Origin: Prunus persica
Taxonomy: Eukaryota; Streptophyta; Magnoliopsida; Rosales; Rosaceae
Length of the DNA: 64,000 nt
Direction: 5' to 3'
Assembly (NCBI RefSeq): GCF_000346465.2
Contig: NC_034011.1
Coordinates: 8,913,064 to 8,977,063 of the forward strand
Shown: positions 55,746 through 64,000 of the stretch, one piece after another
Position numbering within the stretch: the first letter of the stretch is position 1
How the letters are laid out: each line of letters starts with the position of its first letter
Notes under the pieces: generated by a model
Told to the model about the DNA's origin: nothing
Seen by the model: only the letters and a program-made list of their open reading frames with translations
Databases searched by the model: none
Made by a program: the position numbers and the translations under genes

Positions 55746-58418
55746 CTAGTAAGACCACGCGAATACTTCCGAATGCAGCCGTAAGAAGTCTATGAACTGC
55801 GCTCGGAGGTCAGGGGCGAGTCTGGTGCCGATCTTAACCCGACGATCGGGCTGCTCGTCATTCAGGGTTATCGTTTCCAGTTCTTCGGCAGGTTGTGTGT
55901 GTGGAGTCGGGGACTCATCTCTGGGGTCGTCAACGGGTCCCGTACCGTTCGGTATCCCCTGTACAGACATGGTCTCGTCGGGTATTTGGACAGTAGTTGA
56001 CTTGAGTGCCGTGGCGTAGCAAGTCCGAGCGCTGAGCTGATTTCCCCGGACAGCCCCCGTGCCGTAGGGGGTTGGGAACTTCATCAGTAGCATGTGGGGG
56101 AAGAGATGTGCCTTGATCATGGTGAGCGCCGTTCGTCTAACTATGACGTTGTACGCCGTCGGGCAATCAACGATGAGGAATTGATCGTATACCGTCGTTT
56201 TCCTTGGCGCGGTGCCGAAGGTGATGGGTAATTTCACGCTGCCGATTGGTTGGACCAAATCTCCGGAGAAACTCAACAAAGGTGTCAGCTGCCGGTTTAC
56301 CTGGCAGTCCTTTATTCCCATCCCTCGGAAAGCTTCGGAAAAAATCACGTTCACCGAGCTCCCGGTATCGATCAGCACTCTTCCTACGTCGTAGTTTGCG
56401 ATTTTTGCCCGGATGATCATTGGGTCGTCATGGGGATAGAGGATGCCTTCTTCCTCCTCCTCGCAAAATGTGATTGGCTCCCAACGAACTTTCGGGATTT
56501 CCTGGCGCCGATTAAGCTCTATGCCGAACACCTGAGGAAACTGCGCGGCCCGCACATATTGCTTCATTGACCGGTTGCTCATTCCTGCGATGGTGGGTCC
56601 ACCGCTAATAGTGCTTATCATGTTTATCTGCCGAACCGGATTCGGCACCGGTGCCGTTGGCGGCCGGGCGATGTACTGATCCAGCTTCCCCTTCCTGATC
56701 AATCGCTCAACAATTTTTCTCAGGCTTATACAGTCTTCTGTATTATGGCTGTTGTGCTGGTGGTATCGGCAGAATTTACCGGTCTCTCGGTTGTCCTGCC
56801 GATTTGGTCTTCGGGCATTCGGCTTCGGTATTATTCCCTGTTCGTTCATCAGGACGGCCTCGTAGGTAGTGTTCAACAGGGTGAAGACTTCATTGGCTTG
56901 GTCGCGATTCGGCAGCGGCGCTCGGTGGTCGTTGCGACCGTACCGCCCTTTCCCTTTCTTCGAGGGTTCTTTTCGATCGGCGCGGTCGTCCTTTCTTTTC
57001 TGACCTGCCGAGTATGTGTCGGTACTTCCGTAGGACGTTGCCTTTGCCAGATAAGCACTTGATTCGTTGTTTCCTCGTGGTGCCGAAGCCGTGGGCTTTG
57101 AGTTGAAGTATTCGGCCTTTGCGTGGATGGCCGCTTGTTTCATCAGTTCGTCATATGTGCGCCAGTTGCTGTTGTGTACTAGGTATCGGAAATGCGAGGA
57201 CCGAAGGCCACTCTTAAAGGCGCCGTAGGCTGCCCTGTCTTCTGTTTTCGGACACCTTGAGTACTCGTGACTGAAACGCGCCGTGTATTCTCTCAACGGT
57301 TCGTCCTCTCCTTGCCGAATTGTGTACAGGTCATCGGCAGAGTAAAGACGGTCTGTTTGAATCATGAAGTGGTTGAGAAAAATCTGCTTCAGTTCGTCGA
57401 AGGAATCTACCGTTTCTGGCTCTAACCGGTAGAACCAGTTCAGGGCTGCCCCGGTAAGGGAAGACGGGAATAGCAGGCACTGCCCTTCATCGCTCAAGCC
57501 CTTGCATCCTATGGCGGACTGAAATGAGTGGAGGTGGGTTAAGGGGTCTTCCGTTCCCGTATAGAACGGTATCCGAAGCTGCTGCCATTTCCGATCCTGC
57601 CGAGAGTCCCGGATGCGCCTGGTAAATGGCCCCGGTCGAAGCTTTCCCCATTCTGGCCCCTGGGAGCGGGCGTTGTCGTTCTCCTTTTTTTGGATTCTTT
57701 GAAAAAGGAGCCGTACAGCGGGGTCTCGGCTAGGGATTTCTTCGGAATCGAAGTCTTCTGTTCGCCTCTGTAGGTTGAGTGGGTTAACCTCCGAGTTCCG
57801 CGAATGTGTTGCCGAACGGTAGGTGGACGTTTGCGTTCCGGACGGGATGTACTCGGATTCCGACTCCTCGTCGGGGCCCAATCCCCTCACCTTCCGAATG
57901 GGCGACTTGTCTCCCAGGACCCTCATCCGTGAATCCCTTAATCGGGCGCTCATCCTGATCGGAGACCTTTGTCTCTCTGCCTCTCGATCATTGATCCGAT
58001 GTCGACAATCGGTGTAGACCTTCTTCGGGACATGTGGCTGATCCCTGGGCGGCGGGACCAACAATTGTTTGGAAGGAGCGGGCGTTGCCGTCGCTGCCTT
58101 ATCGCGTTTCTTCCTCCCGTGAGGGGTTTGCAGGCTTTCGGAAGAGTGAGTTATCTGGATGTTCTGCGGGTGCTGCTGGTGGAGCAGCTGCTGGGTTTCG
58201 TCCACCTTGGACAAAAGAAAGTTGTTGTGTTCCTGAAGCCTCGCCATGTCCTTCCGTAAGGTTGCGATTTGGGCTGCCAGCTCGGCTTCGGCAGTTGTTT
58301 GGGTAGCGGGAGCATTTCCGAAGGGAGTGCTTGGAGGTAGCGCTGGGCTTGGTCCGCTCTGCCTTCCGAACGGTCCTCCCTCCTCCGTTAAGAACGTAGG
58401 TATTGAAGTGGTCCCCAT
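55746..58418 (-). pseudogene. Tat gag and protease
   Basis: The frame is open from the leader to a TAG at 55746-55748. The first ATG is at 58418 (MGTTSIPTFLTEEGG). An upstream non-ATG extension in frame covers the primer site and is unlikely to be used. The gag core reads PFYTGTEDPLTHLHSFQSAI and FPSSLTGAALNWFYRLEP, with a finger-like CRYHQHNSHNTEDC further on. The aspartic protease has VLIDTGSSVNVIF about 210 residues before the stop. The flap-region phrase NVIVRRTAL has Arg where a Gly is usual. The stop replaces a codon in the conserved AWSY-DMPGID junction leading into RT. Gag forms the particle and the protease matures it. Confidence 0.9.
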
Positions 58419-58455
58419 GTGTTTAGGAGATAGTGGGTTGATAATTTTTCGATTT

Positions 58456-58474
58456 CCCACAGACGGCGCCAAAC
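58456..58474 (-). promoter_or_regulatory. Primer-binding site
   Basis: Directly after the 5' LTR the minus strand reads GTTTGGCGCCGTCTGTGGG. TGGCGCCG-type sites are usual in Tat and Athila elements. The primer tRNA was not determined. Confidence 0.75.
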
Positions 58475-58945
58475 TGTTGATGCGAAAAAGTGGTTCTGCA
58501 CGTGTTTCGTCAACTTAGTAATTTAGGCCTTCGGTAGATGACTATCCTCGGTAGATGCTCTACAGCAGAAGGGTAAGTACCTACAAAAGGTCACGTTCGG
58601 TAAATCCTTTAGTACCGGTGTGGTACCGGCCGAAGGCTCTCCGACGCTTAAGTAAGTACGGATTTAGTAAAGTTTAACTGATAGATCACACGATAGCGTA
58701 CCGTTAGTTCTGATTCCCCCCTTTTGGGGATATGGGTCTCCTTTTATAGGCCTTGGGAGGTGTGCACTGTGCTCATATTTTCGATGTGGGACACTGGGCA
58801 TGGATTGTGAGCATGGCACGTGTCTGATGGTGAAAAAGGCCAAGATAGATGGCTTCGGTAGGGAGCATGCCGAAGGGGTCCGTTGATCAGTATCGATTCC
58901 CTCCACGTGTTCAGTGATAATAGGCCGTTTATTTTGGTATAAACA
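58475..58945 (-). repeat. 5' LTR of the Tat element
   Basis: 471 bp. TATA box CTATAAAAGGAG at about 58749-58738 would start the genomic RNA about 30 bp further on. It differs from the 3' LTR at six positions. Confidence 0.97.
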
Positions 58946-59362
58946 TCTACCATCTATTGTAATGGCACTCAAGAAAAATATCATCAATCAAACAAATGGC
59001 AACAGTCTCAATCAACATGGGAATTAAATGGAACTCAATCCCTTCCACATCCATCTTCACCACCACGAAATCTCTCTCTGAAACCGTGTTCTTCAACCAA
59101 TCCGTGAAATCAAACCCCTCAATCGTATCCACATTATCTCATAATTCAACAAAGTCCTCACCGGTTGAACCCTCCCCATTCCCTTACCTTTTCCCACGGT
59201 TTTCTTACTTGGGTCTCTTGTGTTCTCAAAGAACTAGAACAAGGTCTCATTCCTCACCCTGGCCGAATATGTCAAAAGAGAAACTCATTTCTTCATGAAA
59301 AGCCTCATCAGCCTGAATTGCATAGACCTCAAAGCTTTTGTTCTGTTTTGGGTACTGTGTTT
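58946..59362 (-). pseudogene. Captured FkbM-type methyltransferase gene fragment
   Basis: The minus strand encodes YPKQNKSFEVYAIQADEAFH (from about 59362), after a stop and frame changes RDPSKKTVGKGKGMGRVQPV, then DTIEGFDFTDWLKNTVSERD and FVVVKMDVEGIEFHLIPMLI, ECHYNRW. This is the SAM-binding FkbM-type fold of plant uncharacterised methyltransferase-like proteins (VKMDVEGxE motif). A TAG follows Trp at the Tat insertion site. Stops near 59258, 59226 and 59144 show it is dead. It fills the space between the long inverted arms, as expected for a gene captured by a Pack-MULE. Confidence 0.75.
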
Positions 59363-59770
59363 GGGTATGAGGTGACTGTGGGTATAAAGGTGGGTAGGGT
59401 ACGGGATGGTGCGGCTGAGGAAAGTGGAGGCTGGGTAGGGTTTGCTTTTATTTTATTTTATTTTAATTTTATGTGTTTTTGCTAGGTTGTATAATTAATA
59501 TTTAAAATTTTAAACTATTTATAAGTAAAAAAAATACTTAAATTGTCAGTTGGGGTGGGTCCTACAACTGCTACGTCAGCAATTAACGATTGACCAAACA
59601 GTCAACTTAATGAAAGGATAAAATTGGTCAATTTTGAAAACATTAGGGTGTAAATTGATGAAATTGATACAACATGACCCATATTGAGAATGACCCCAAA
59701 CCTATAGGGTCTTTTGACGCTAGCTCTTTTTTTCCTTCTTTAAATGATGCCACATATGGGTCAAGTGTTA

Positions 59771-60031
59771 AAAATAAAATAAAAAATGTTTTGTTTTAAA
59801 GGACCCAGCATCACACAACCCACTCATCTCCCCACCTATCTCCACCACCCCAATTCCCCTCCCCTCCTCTCCCCACTGCCATCCCCCACCCAACCATCTC
59901 CTGCACCTCGCCTAAGCTCCCCACCAACCCCTAAAATTTTCGCTGCACACCCAACCCCCCAATCTTGACCCTTCTCCCATCACTAGCCTCGTCGAAAGAG
60001 CCCCCACCTTATACCAAATATGGCCCATTCC

Positions 60032-60103
<72 letters not shown>

Positions 60104-60235
60104 GATGGTGGCGTCGCATGAGGGTTAAGAGAGAGGTGGGGAGTGTGGTTGTGAGTGGCAAGGGTTGGGCTGGGTGCAGTGGAGACATGGGGATTTTGTT
60201 TAATTTTGGTTTTTTTATTTGTTTTTATAGGTTTG
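59771..60235. other. C-rich stretch and (GA)n microsatellite; no gene
   Basis: Plus-strand C-rich runs (59820-59990), then GA dinucleotides at 60035-60100 (about 66 bp), then GT-rich sequence. No match to the opposite arm was seen here, so it may be an insertion in the right arm. Confidence 0.5.
60035..60100. repeat. (GA)n microsatellite
   Basis: About 33 uninterrupted GA units. Confidence 0.97.
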
Positions 60236-60238
60236 TAA

Positions 60239-60895
60239 GGGGGTGCATCAAATCCATACTTATAAAGACTTTTTTTTAAGTGAGTGACTTTCATAGAGTT
60301 GACAATTTCTTAAGGGATGTATCCAATTCAAACTTTTAATGAATTTTATAGAGTTTAAAAGTCTGGATATATTAAATTTAGATAAATAAAGTGTTTATAA
60401 AAGTCTGACGTATTCAATTTTGACTTTNNNNNNNNNNNNNNNNNNNNNNNNNNNNNNNNNNNNNNNNNNNNNNNNNNNNNNNNNNNNNNNNNNNNNNNNN
60501 NNNNNNNNNNNNNNNNNNNNNNNNNNNCCACACTTTTAGGCTAATTGTTAAGAGCAAAAGTCTTGCCAATTTACTAGTGACTTTCATCAACTCTATGAAA
60601 GTATCCAATCCGTACTTATAAAGACTTTTGCTCAATTAGCCTTAAAAGTATGGAAAAATCATTCATTTAATAAGTTTTTCAAAAGTCATTAACTTTTTAG
60701 ATACCACCAAACTTTTAAAGACTTTTTAAAAGTCACAACTGAATACTACCAAATTTTTAAATACTTTTAACTACTTTTTAAAAGTCAAAATTGAATACCA
60801 CTAGACTTCTATAAACTATTTAAAAATATAAATTTAATACATCTAGACTTTTAATCTCTATAAAAATAATTAAAAGTTTGAATAGATACACCCCC
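60239..60895. mobile_element. Tourist-like MITE containing an assembly gap
   Basis: The ends GGGGGTGCATCAAATCC (left) and GGGGGTGTATCTATTC (reverse complement of right) are flanked by TAA on both sides (60236-60238, 60896-60898). The interior is rich in AAAAGTC/GACTTTT motifs in both orientations. The true length is unknown because of the N run. Confidence 0.75.
60428..60527. other. Assembly gap of exactly 100 N
   Basis: A run of 100 N, the conventional placeholder, inside a self-complementary MITE. Real missing length unknown. Confidence 0.99.
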
Positions 60896-61118
60896 TAAAT
60901 ATTTTTTTAATTAAGTTTTGTGTACGTGCCAAACACATCATCAAATAAGCGAGCTCTACTCACGCTACGTCAGATGACTTAACAGTTGTTTTAATAGAGT
61001 TAATGAAATGAGGCAAAGTGAGACATGAATTTGATATTTGGAGTGAGACAAATTGAATTTCAAGAGGTAAATTAAGACTAGAATTAAGTTTTTAAAAGGC
61101 AAATCAATAAATAAGCCA

Positions 61119-63135
61119 AAAATAAAAAATAATCACATGGTTCCCTAACCAGAAAAGTAGCCAGTGTATGACATTATCAATACTTCAGTAATATGAGAAA
61201 TGGTTGCACTCTGACATTCACATGACATAATACCTATATGGAAAGAGAAACAGTTGCATGAACTGGCTTACATTGTTTTGCTATTTTTAACGAATAACTC
61301 TTTGACACGCTTATAATTTTTCTATGTGGCAAAACGTTATTGACCGAAAATAGCAACCAAATTTTTCTCATATGGAAATGTAATTAATATCGTATCTATT
61401 ACTAAGAGTTCGTTCAAATCAATCTATCAATGAAAAACATATTTGTATACCCTTTCATCGAATTGAAAGCGAAAAATATCCACACACAAAAATCCACGTG
61501 GTTCACCAACCAGCAAACTAACAAAGATCGGATCTGCTGTGCCCAAAATTCAGCCCTCTCTATGGTCCTCCATATTTGCTTGATACGCGTCCTTCAATTT
61601 ATAACAAGGTTAACTCTGTTATGTTTTATTTTTCTACATTAACAAAACTCTAAAAAAACCCAAAATACAAGGGAGTACAGAAGGTTTTTGTTCTCATATG
61701 TTGTCCATGCTCTGCCTTGAAACAGTAGCTTTGAATCATCCACGGCAATCTCAAACCCACAGCAGCTTTTTTGCAGAGACTTGAAATAGTTGAAAAGTGA
61801 AACCATCACCTTCTATTGTTCTTCTCTCTACCTCCTTTTTCCTCTCAATCTTCTTCTGATAGACATACAAAATTCACTCTTTCAAGAACTTTATCTTCAC
61901 TGTCCTGCAAAACCAGGAAACAGTAGGAGGCACCAAAGTCTGCACAACAAACAAACTATTTAAAAAGTGACTTGGGACAAGAAATTTTCATAGTTAATGT
62001 TCGAACTAGTGCAACACAGTCTGTCAATCACATGATCTATATAACATACTTATCCAGGACATGTCAAATTCCAACATCGTCAACAGTCCTTACTATGATT
62101 TGATCCTCTGAAACGAATTCATTTGCATGAAATGTGCCTGTCGTCTCCAGCAAGGTGAAATATTGTACCTCACCACCAATGTAGCCCAAAAAAAGGAAGA
62201 TAAAATATTGTATATAACCTTCCATCAGTTGTAAGCAACAATGGAAAGATACCAGTTTATCTGTATAATGTTACAATATAAATGTGTCATTGATTTGTAT
62301 ATTTCCGTACAACAGTCCAAATCTCAAAACTTATTTTACTGCTCAATTTCCTAGTTAGCAGGCAGCACGTATGAATGAAAAGTGCACAAGAGAGAACTTG
62401 TTGAAACACTGGAACCATGTGCAACAAGTTGAAAAGCAGTAATGGGAAGTCCCTGCTTATTTTGACTGCAACTATAAAATGAAAAGTCTTTATAAACCAT
62501 GTGATCCAAATTCTACAAACTAGTGCATGTATGTTATCATGGTAAATAAGAAATCTGCCAAAAAATATTTAGTTGACAGAACGAACAACCCAATGCTGTA
62601 ATTGCAAATTATTACTGCGACTGTGAATTTCTAGTGGAACAGAAAAATGCAATCACTAATTTTACCATTACGTTCTATGATATAATAAAAGCAACAGCAT
62701 TAAGGGCAAGTACCATATTACAACTAAAAAGGAAACAGACTCACCTGAGCTTGGTCGAACATAATAGCCAGAAGATTTTTGTAACAGAAGTTGTCATGAC
62801 CCTAACAGATCATAGAACATGAAGACAATGTGGAATTTGAGACTTGAAATCTTCTAGGCTGCCCTTCTGTTGATATTTCTTCTGAAGTGAACAATTAAGT
62901 TACGTAGCAAAGAGCAAAATGAGATATAGAGTTGTTATTGATTTAACATCTAGAGAAAGTGCACCACAAATCAAACTCATCACAGTAGTTAGAAATACTA
63001 ACAAATAACACAAGGACTACTTGTACACCTTCATAATACACGGCATACAAGGACTAAAACTACATGACCACTTTAATTTCATAGCCTCTTATACAACTCC
63101 ATACAACATTTACCATAGAGAGAGCAGAACCAGAA
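61119..63135. other. No gene seen; probable 3' flank of the F-box gene
   Basis: AT-rich, with only short chance frames. 61790-61870 has CT-rich text. It may hold 3' UTR or introns of the minus-strand F-box gene, but no coding block was recognised. Confidence 0.5.
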
Positions 63136-64000
63136 CTACATGATCCTCTTGTTAGTCTCTTGTAAGACTTCACGTTGTCCTTTAGTTGAAACTAGGCTCT
63201 CCACATAAAAATGGACTTCTAAGGAACAGCGAAGGCCACAAATTGGAATGTGTTTAGCTTCTTCACTACTTGGATTATACAAAACCAGGTCCCCTTTTCT
63301 ACTTTCCATATAAATTTCACCATATAAACCGCATCCCAGTGGCCTCTCAATTCCAAGCAGGGGTCCAATTGTCCATTCCCTTTTCCAAAAAACCTCAGCA
63401 TCATGCTCAATCATTTTCCATACATAAATCTCTCTTTGCCTCCCACTAAAAGTATACACTATCAAATAAAGAGATTGCTTTAATTCCGCCAGTTTTGTGC
63501 ACATCGGGGTGTCTAAAAAGCTTAAATCTGGCAACTGCAATTCCCCAAACACATCATCACACATGTCAAACGATACGATCAATTCACGATCCCCCTTGCC
63601 ATATGCAATCCAATAAAGCAAACCGTTCAGAGCCGTGCACGAATGTTCATATATTTCAAAGTGAAAAGTATTAACCTCCTGCCAACAATCCATTTTTGAA
63701 GAATACACCTCCGCCCGTATCCAAGCATTACCAAAGCAAGACAAAGACACAATCCTCACAACCTTATAGTCATCAATAAGAGGGTGGTACCCAAATCCGT
63801 GGGCAATGCCACGGGCCTGAACATTATCATCATCATTGACAGAATCAATAACTGAGTCTGGTAGGACACTAAATTCCCTTATAGCAGGGTTCCACAACAA
63901 AATCATAGGTGACCAAAGATGGGCAGATTTATCATGAGCTAAACAAAGTAAGCCATTACAAGACCCCACAAGTTTCAAGTGATGGGAATCCATTACAGAT
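63136..64000 (-). CDS. F-box-associated (FBA) domain protein, N-terminus beyond window
   Basis: F-box/FBA proteins are substrate receptors of SCF ubiquitin ligases. The frame stays open to the window edge. A Met at 63993 is probably internal, since the sequence there (LKLVGSCNGLLCL) is the usual start of the FBA region that follows an F-box. Typical FBA phrases follow: ILLWNPAIREFSVLPDS, HGFGYHPLIDDYKVVRI, RAEVYSSKMDCWQEV, ALNGLLYWIAYG, ISFDM-like IVSFDMCDDVFGELQLPD, and REIYVWKMIEHDAEVFWKRE. The stop is at 63136. At least 285 residues are present and no lesion is seen. The F-box itself (about 45 residues) should lie just past 64000. Substrates are unknown. Confidence 0.85.
   Translation of the reverse strand, partial: SVMDSHHLKLVGSCNGLLCLAHDKSAHLWSPMILLWNPAIREFSVLPDSVIDSVNDDDNVQARGIAHGFGYHPLIDDYKVVRIVSLSCFGNAWIRAEVYSSKMDCWQEVNTFHFEIYEHSCTALNGLLYWIAYGKGDRELIVSFDMCDDVFGELQLPDLSFLDTPMCTKLAELKQSLYLIVYTFSGRQREIYVWKMIEHDAEVFWKREWTIGPLLGIERPLGCGLYGEIYMESRKGDLVLYNPSSEEAKHIPICGLRCSLEVHFYVESLVSTKGQREVLQETNKRIM

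Larger units (their letters stand above)
48675..58945 (-). mobile_element. Tat-type Ty3/gypsy retrotransposon with antisense gene (TSD TCTAC)
   Basis: Complete 10,271-bp element. Two 471-bp LTRs are flanked by a perfect 5-bp duplication TCTAC (48670-48674, 58946-58950). The element is transcribed on the minus strand: 5' LTR at the right, primer site, gag-pro-pol, then an antisense gene, purine tract and 3' LTR at the left. A second, archaeal-type RNase H between RT and integrase is the mark of the Tat lineage. By eye the LTRs differ at 6 of 471 positions with no indel, so insertion is recent. gag-pol has a handful of lesions. Confidence 0.96.
41433..61118. mobile_element. Long-TIR (Pack-MULE-like) element, hit by two LTR elements and a MITE
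   Basis: The left arm (41433-41802 plus 48376-48476) matches, in inverted orientation, sequences at 59388-59770 and about 61020-61118. Shared blocks are TTATTGATTTGCC near the outer ends, CTATAGGTTTGGGGT, ATCAATTTACACCCTAATGT, TTTTATCCTT, TTAATTATACAACCTA and CCTAGCC/CCCAGCCTCCACTTT at the inner ends. Between the arms lies an FkbM gene fragment. Gene capture between long TIRs is the Pack-MULE pattern. The A-rich flanks do not give a clear 9-bp duplication, so the superfamily is inferred. Confidence 0.65.

Noticed and set aside
55344..55784. 146-codon plus-strand frame over pol, and similar plus frames at 53241-53966, 56250-56570 and 56745-57062
   Set aside because: They are mirror frames of the minus-strand gag-pol, which has all the family motifs.
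58419..58472. Start of gag at the primer-binding site
   Set aside because: The frame is open there only through a TTG codon. The first ATG is at 58418.

Overview
This is plant nuclear DNA from a eudicot, and the style of its repeats suggests a woody member of the rose family (my recollection of repeat families, not a search). The basis is GT-AG introns, plant-only gene families (GH28 exopolygalacturonase, DUF26 secretory proteins, F-box/FBA proteins), L1-type LINEs with zf-RVT and RNase H, Tat-type Ty3 elements, Tourist and hAT MITEs, and long CT/GA microsatellites. Host genes are sparse. Only one intact host gene is fully inside the window, an intronless MAPKKK-like kinase (33262-34443, minus). 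A second, an F-box-associated gene, runs off the right edge (63136-64000, minus). Everything else is mobile DNA or broken genes.

Layout. 1-3300: 5'-cut LINE (A). 3456-4752: microsatellite and a dispersed repeat with a second copy near 35.8-38.0 kb. 5140-6361: 5'-less exopolygalacturonase and an inverted scrap of another. 6760-8236: palindromes, a fold-back element and a copia RT fragment. 8254-10686: LTR-like repeat and a MITE. 10820-14280: degenerate LINE (B) with a DUF4283/CCHC ORF1. 14281-16363: unclassified repeat, a SINE with target duplication, and a solo LTR with target duplication. 16846-17564: frameshifted DUF26 secretory-protein gene. 17835-18055: second SINE. 18066-20155: LINE (C), split by an insert. 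22780-25201: broken multi-exon gene resembling plant-mobile-domain proteins. 25220-28627: tandem repeats, an LTR-like repeat and MITEs. 28640-33060: tandemly duplicated noncoding DNA behind the kinase. 35.8-41.1 kb: dispersed repeat holding a TIR element, a PIF/Harbinger element coding only for its Myb-like ORF1, two MITEs and a small pseudogene.

41433-61118 is best read as one nest. A long-TIR (probably Mutator-like) element captured an FkbM-methyltransferase gene fragment. A 6.57-kb LTR element (41803-48370, TSD AGAAA) then landed in its left arm, and a 10.27-kb Tat-type Ty3/gypsy element (48675-58945, TSD TCTAC, LTRs about 1.3% apart) landed beside the captured gene. A Tourist-like MITE with a 100-N assembly gap lies in the right part.

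The most interesting feature is that both LTR elements carry a gene on the strand opposite to their own transcription. In the Tat element it is an apparently intact 723-codon gene with four coding exons, a spliced leader that ends exactly at the ATG, its own TATA box and three 32-bp leader repeats, placed between pol and the 3' LTR. In the 6.57-kb element it is a frameshifted coiled-coil protein of about 180 residues, and no polyprotein is recognisable. The sense gag-pol of the Tat element is broken by stops and frameshifts while its antisense gene stays open.
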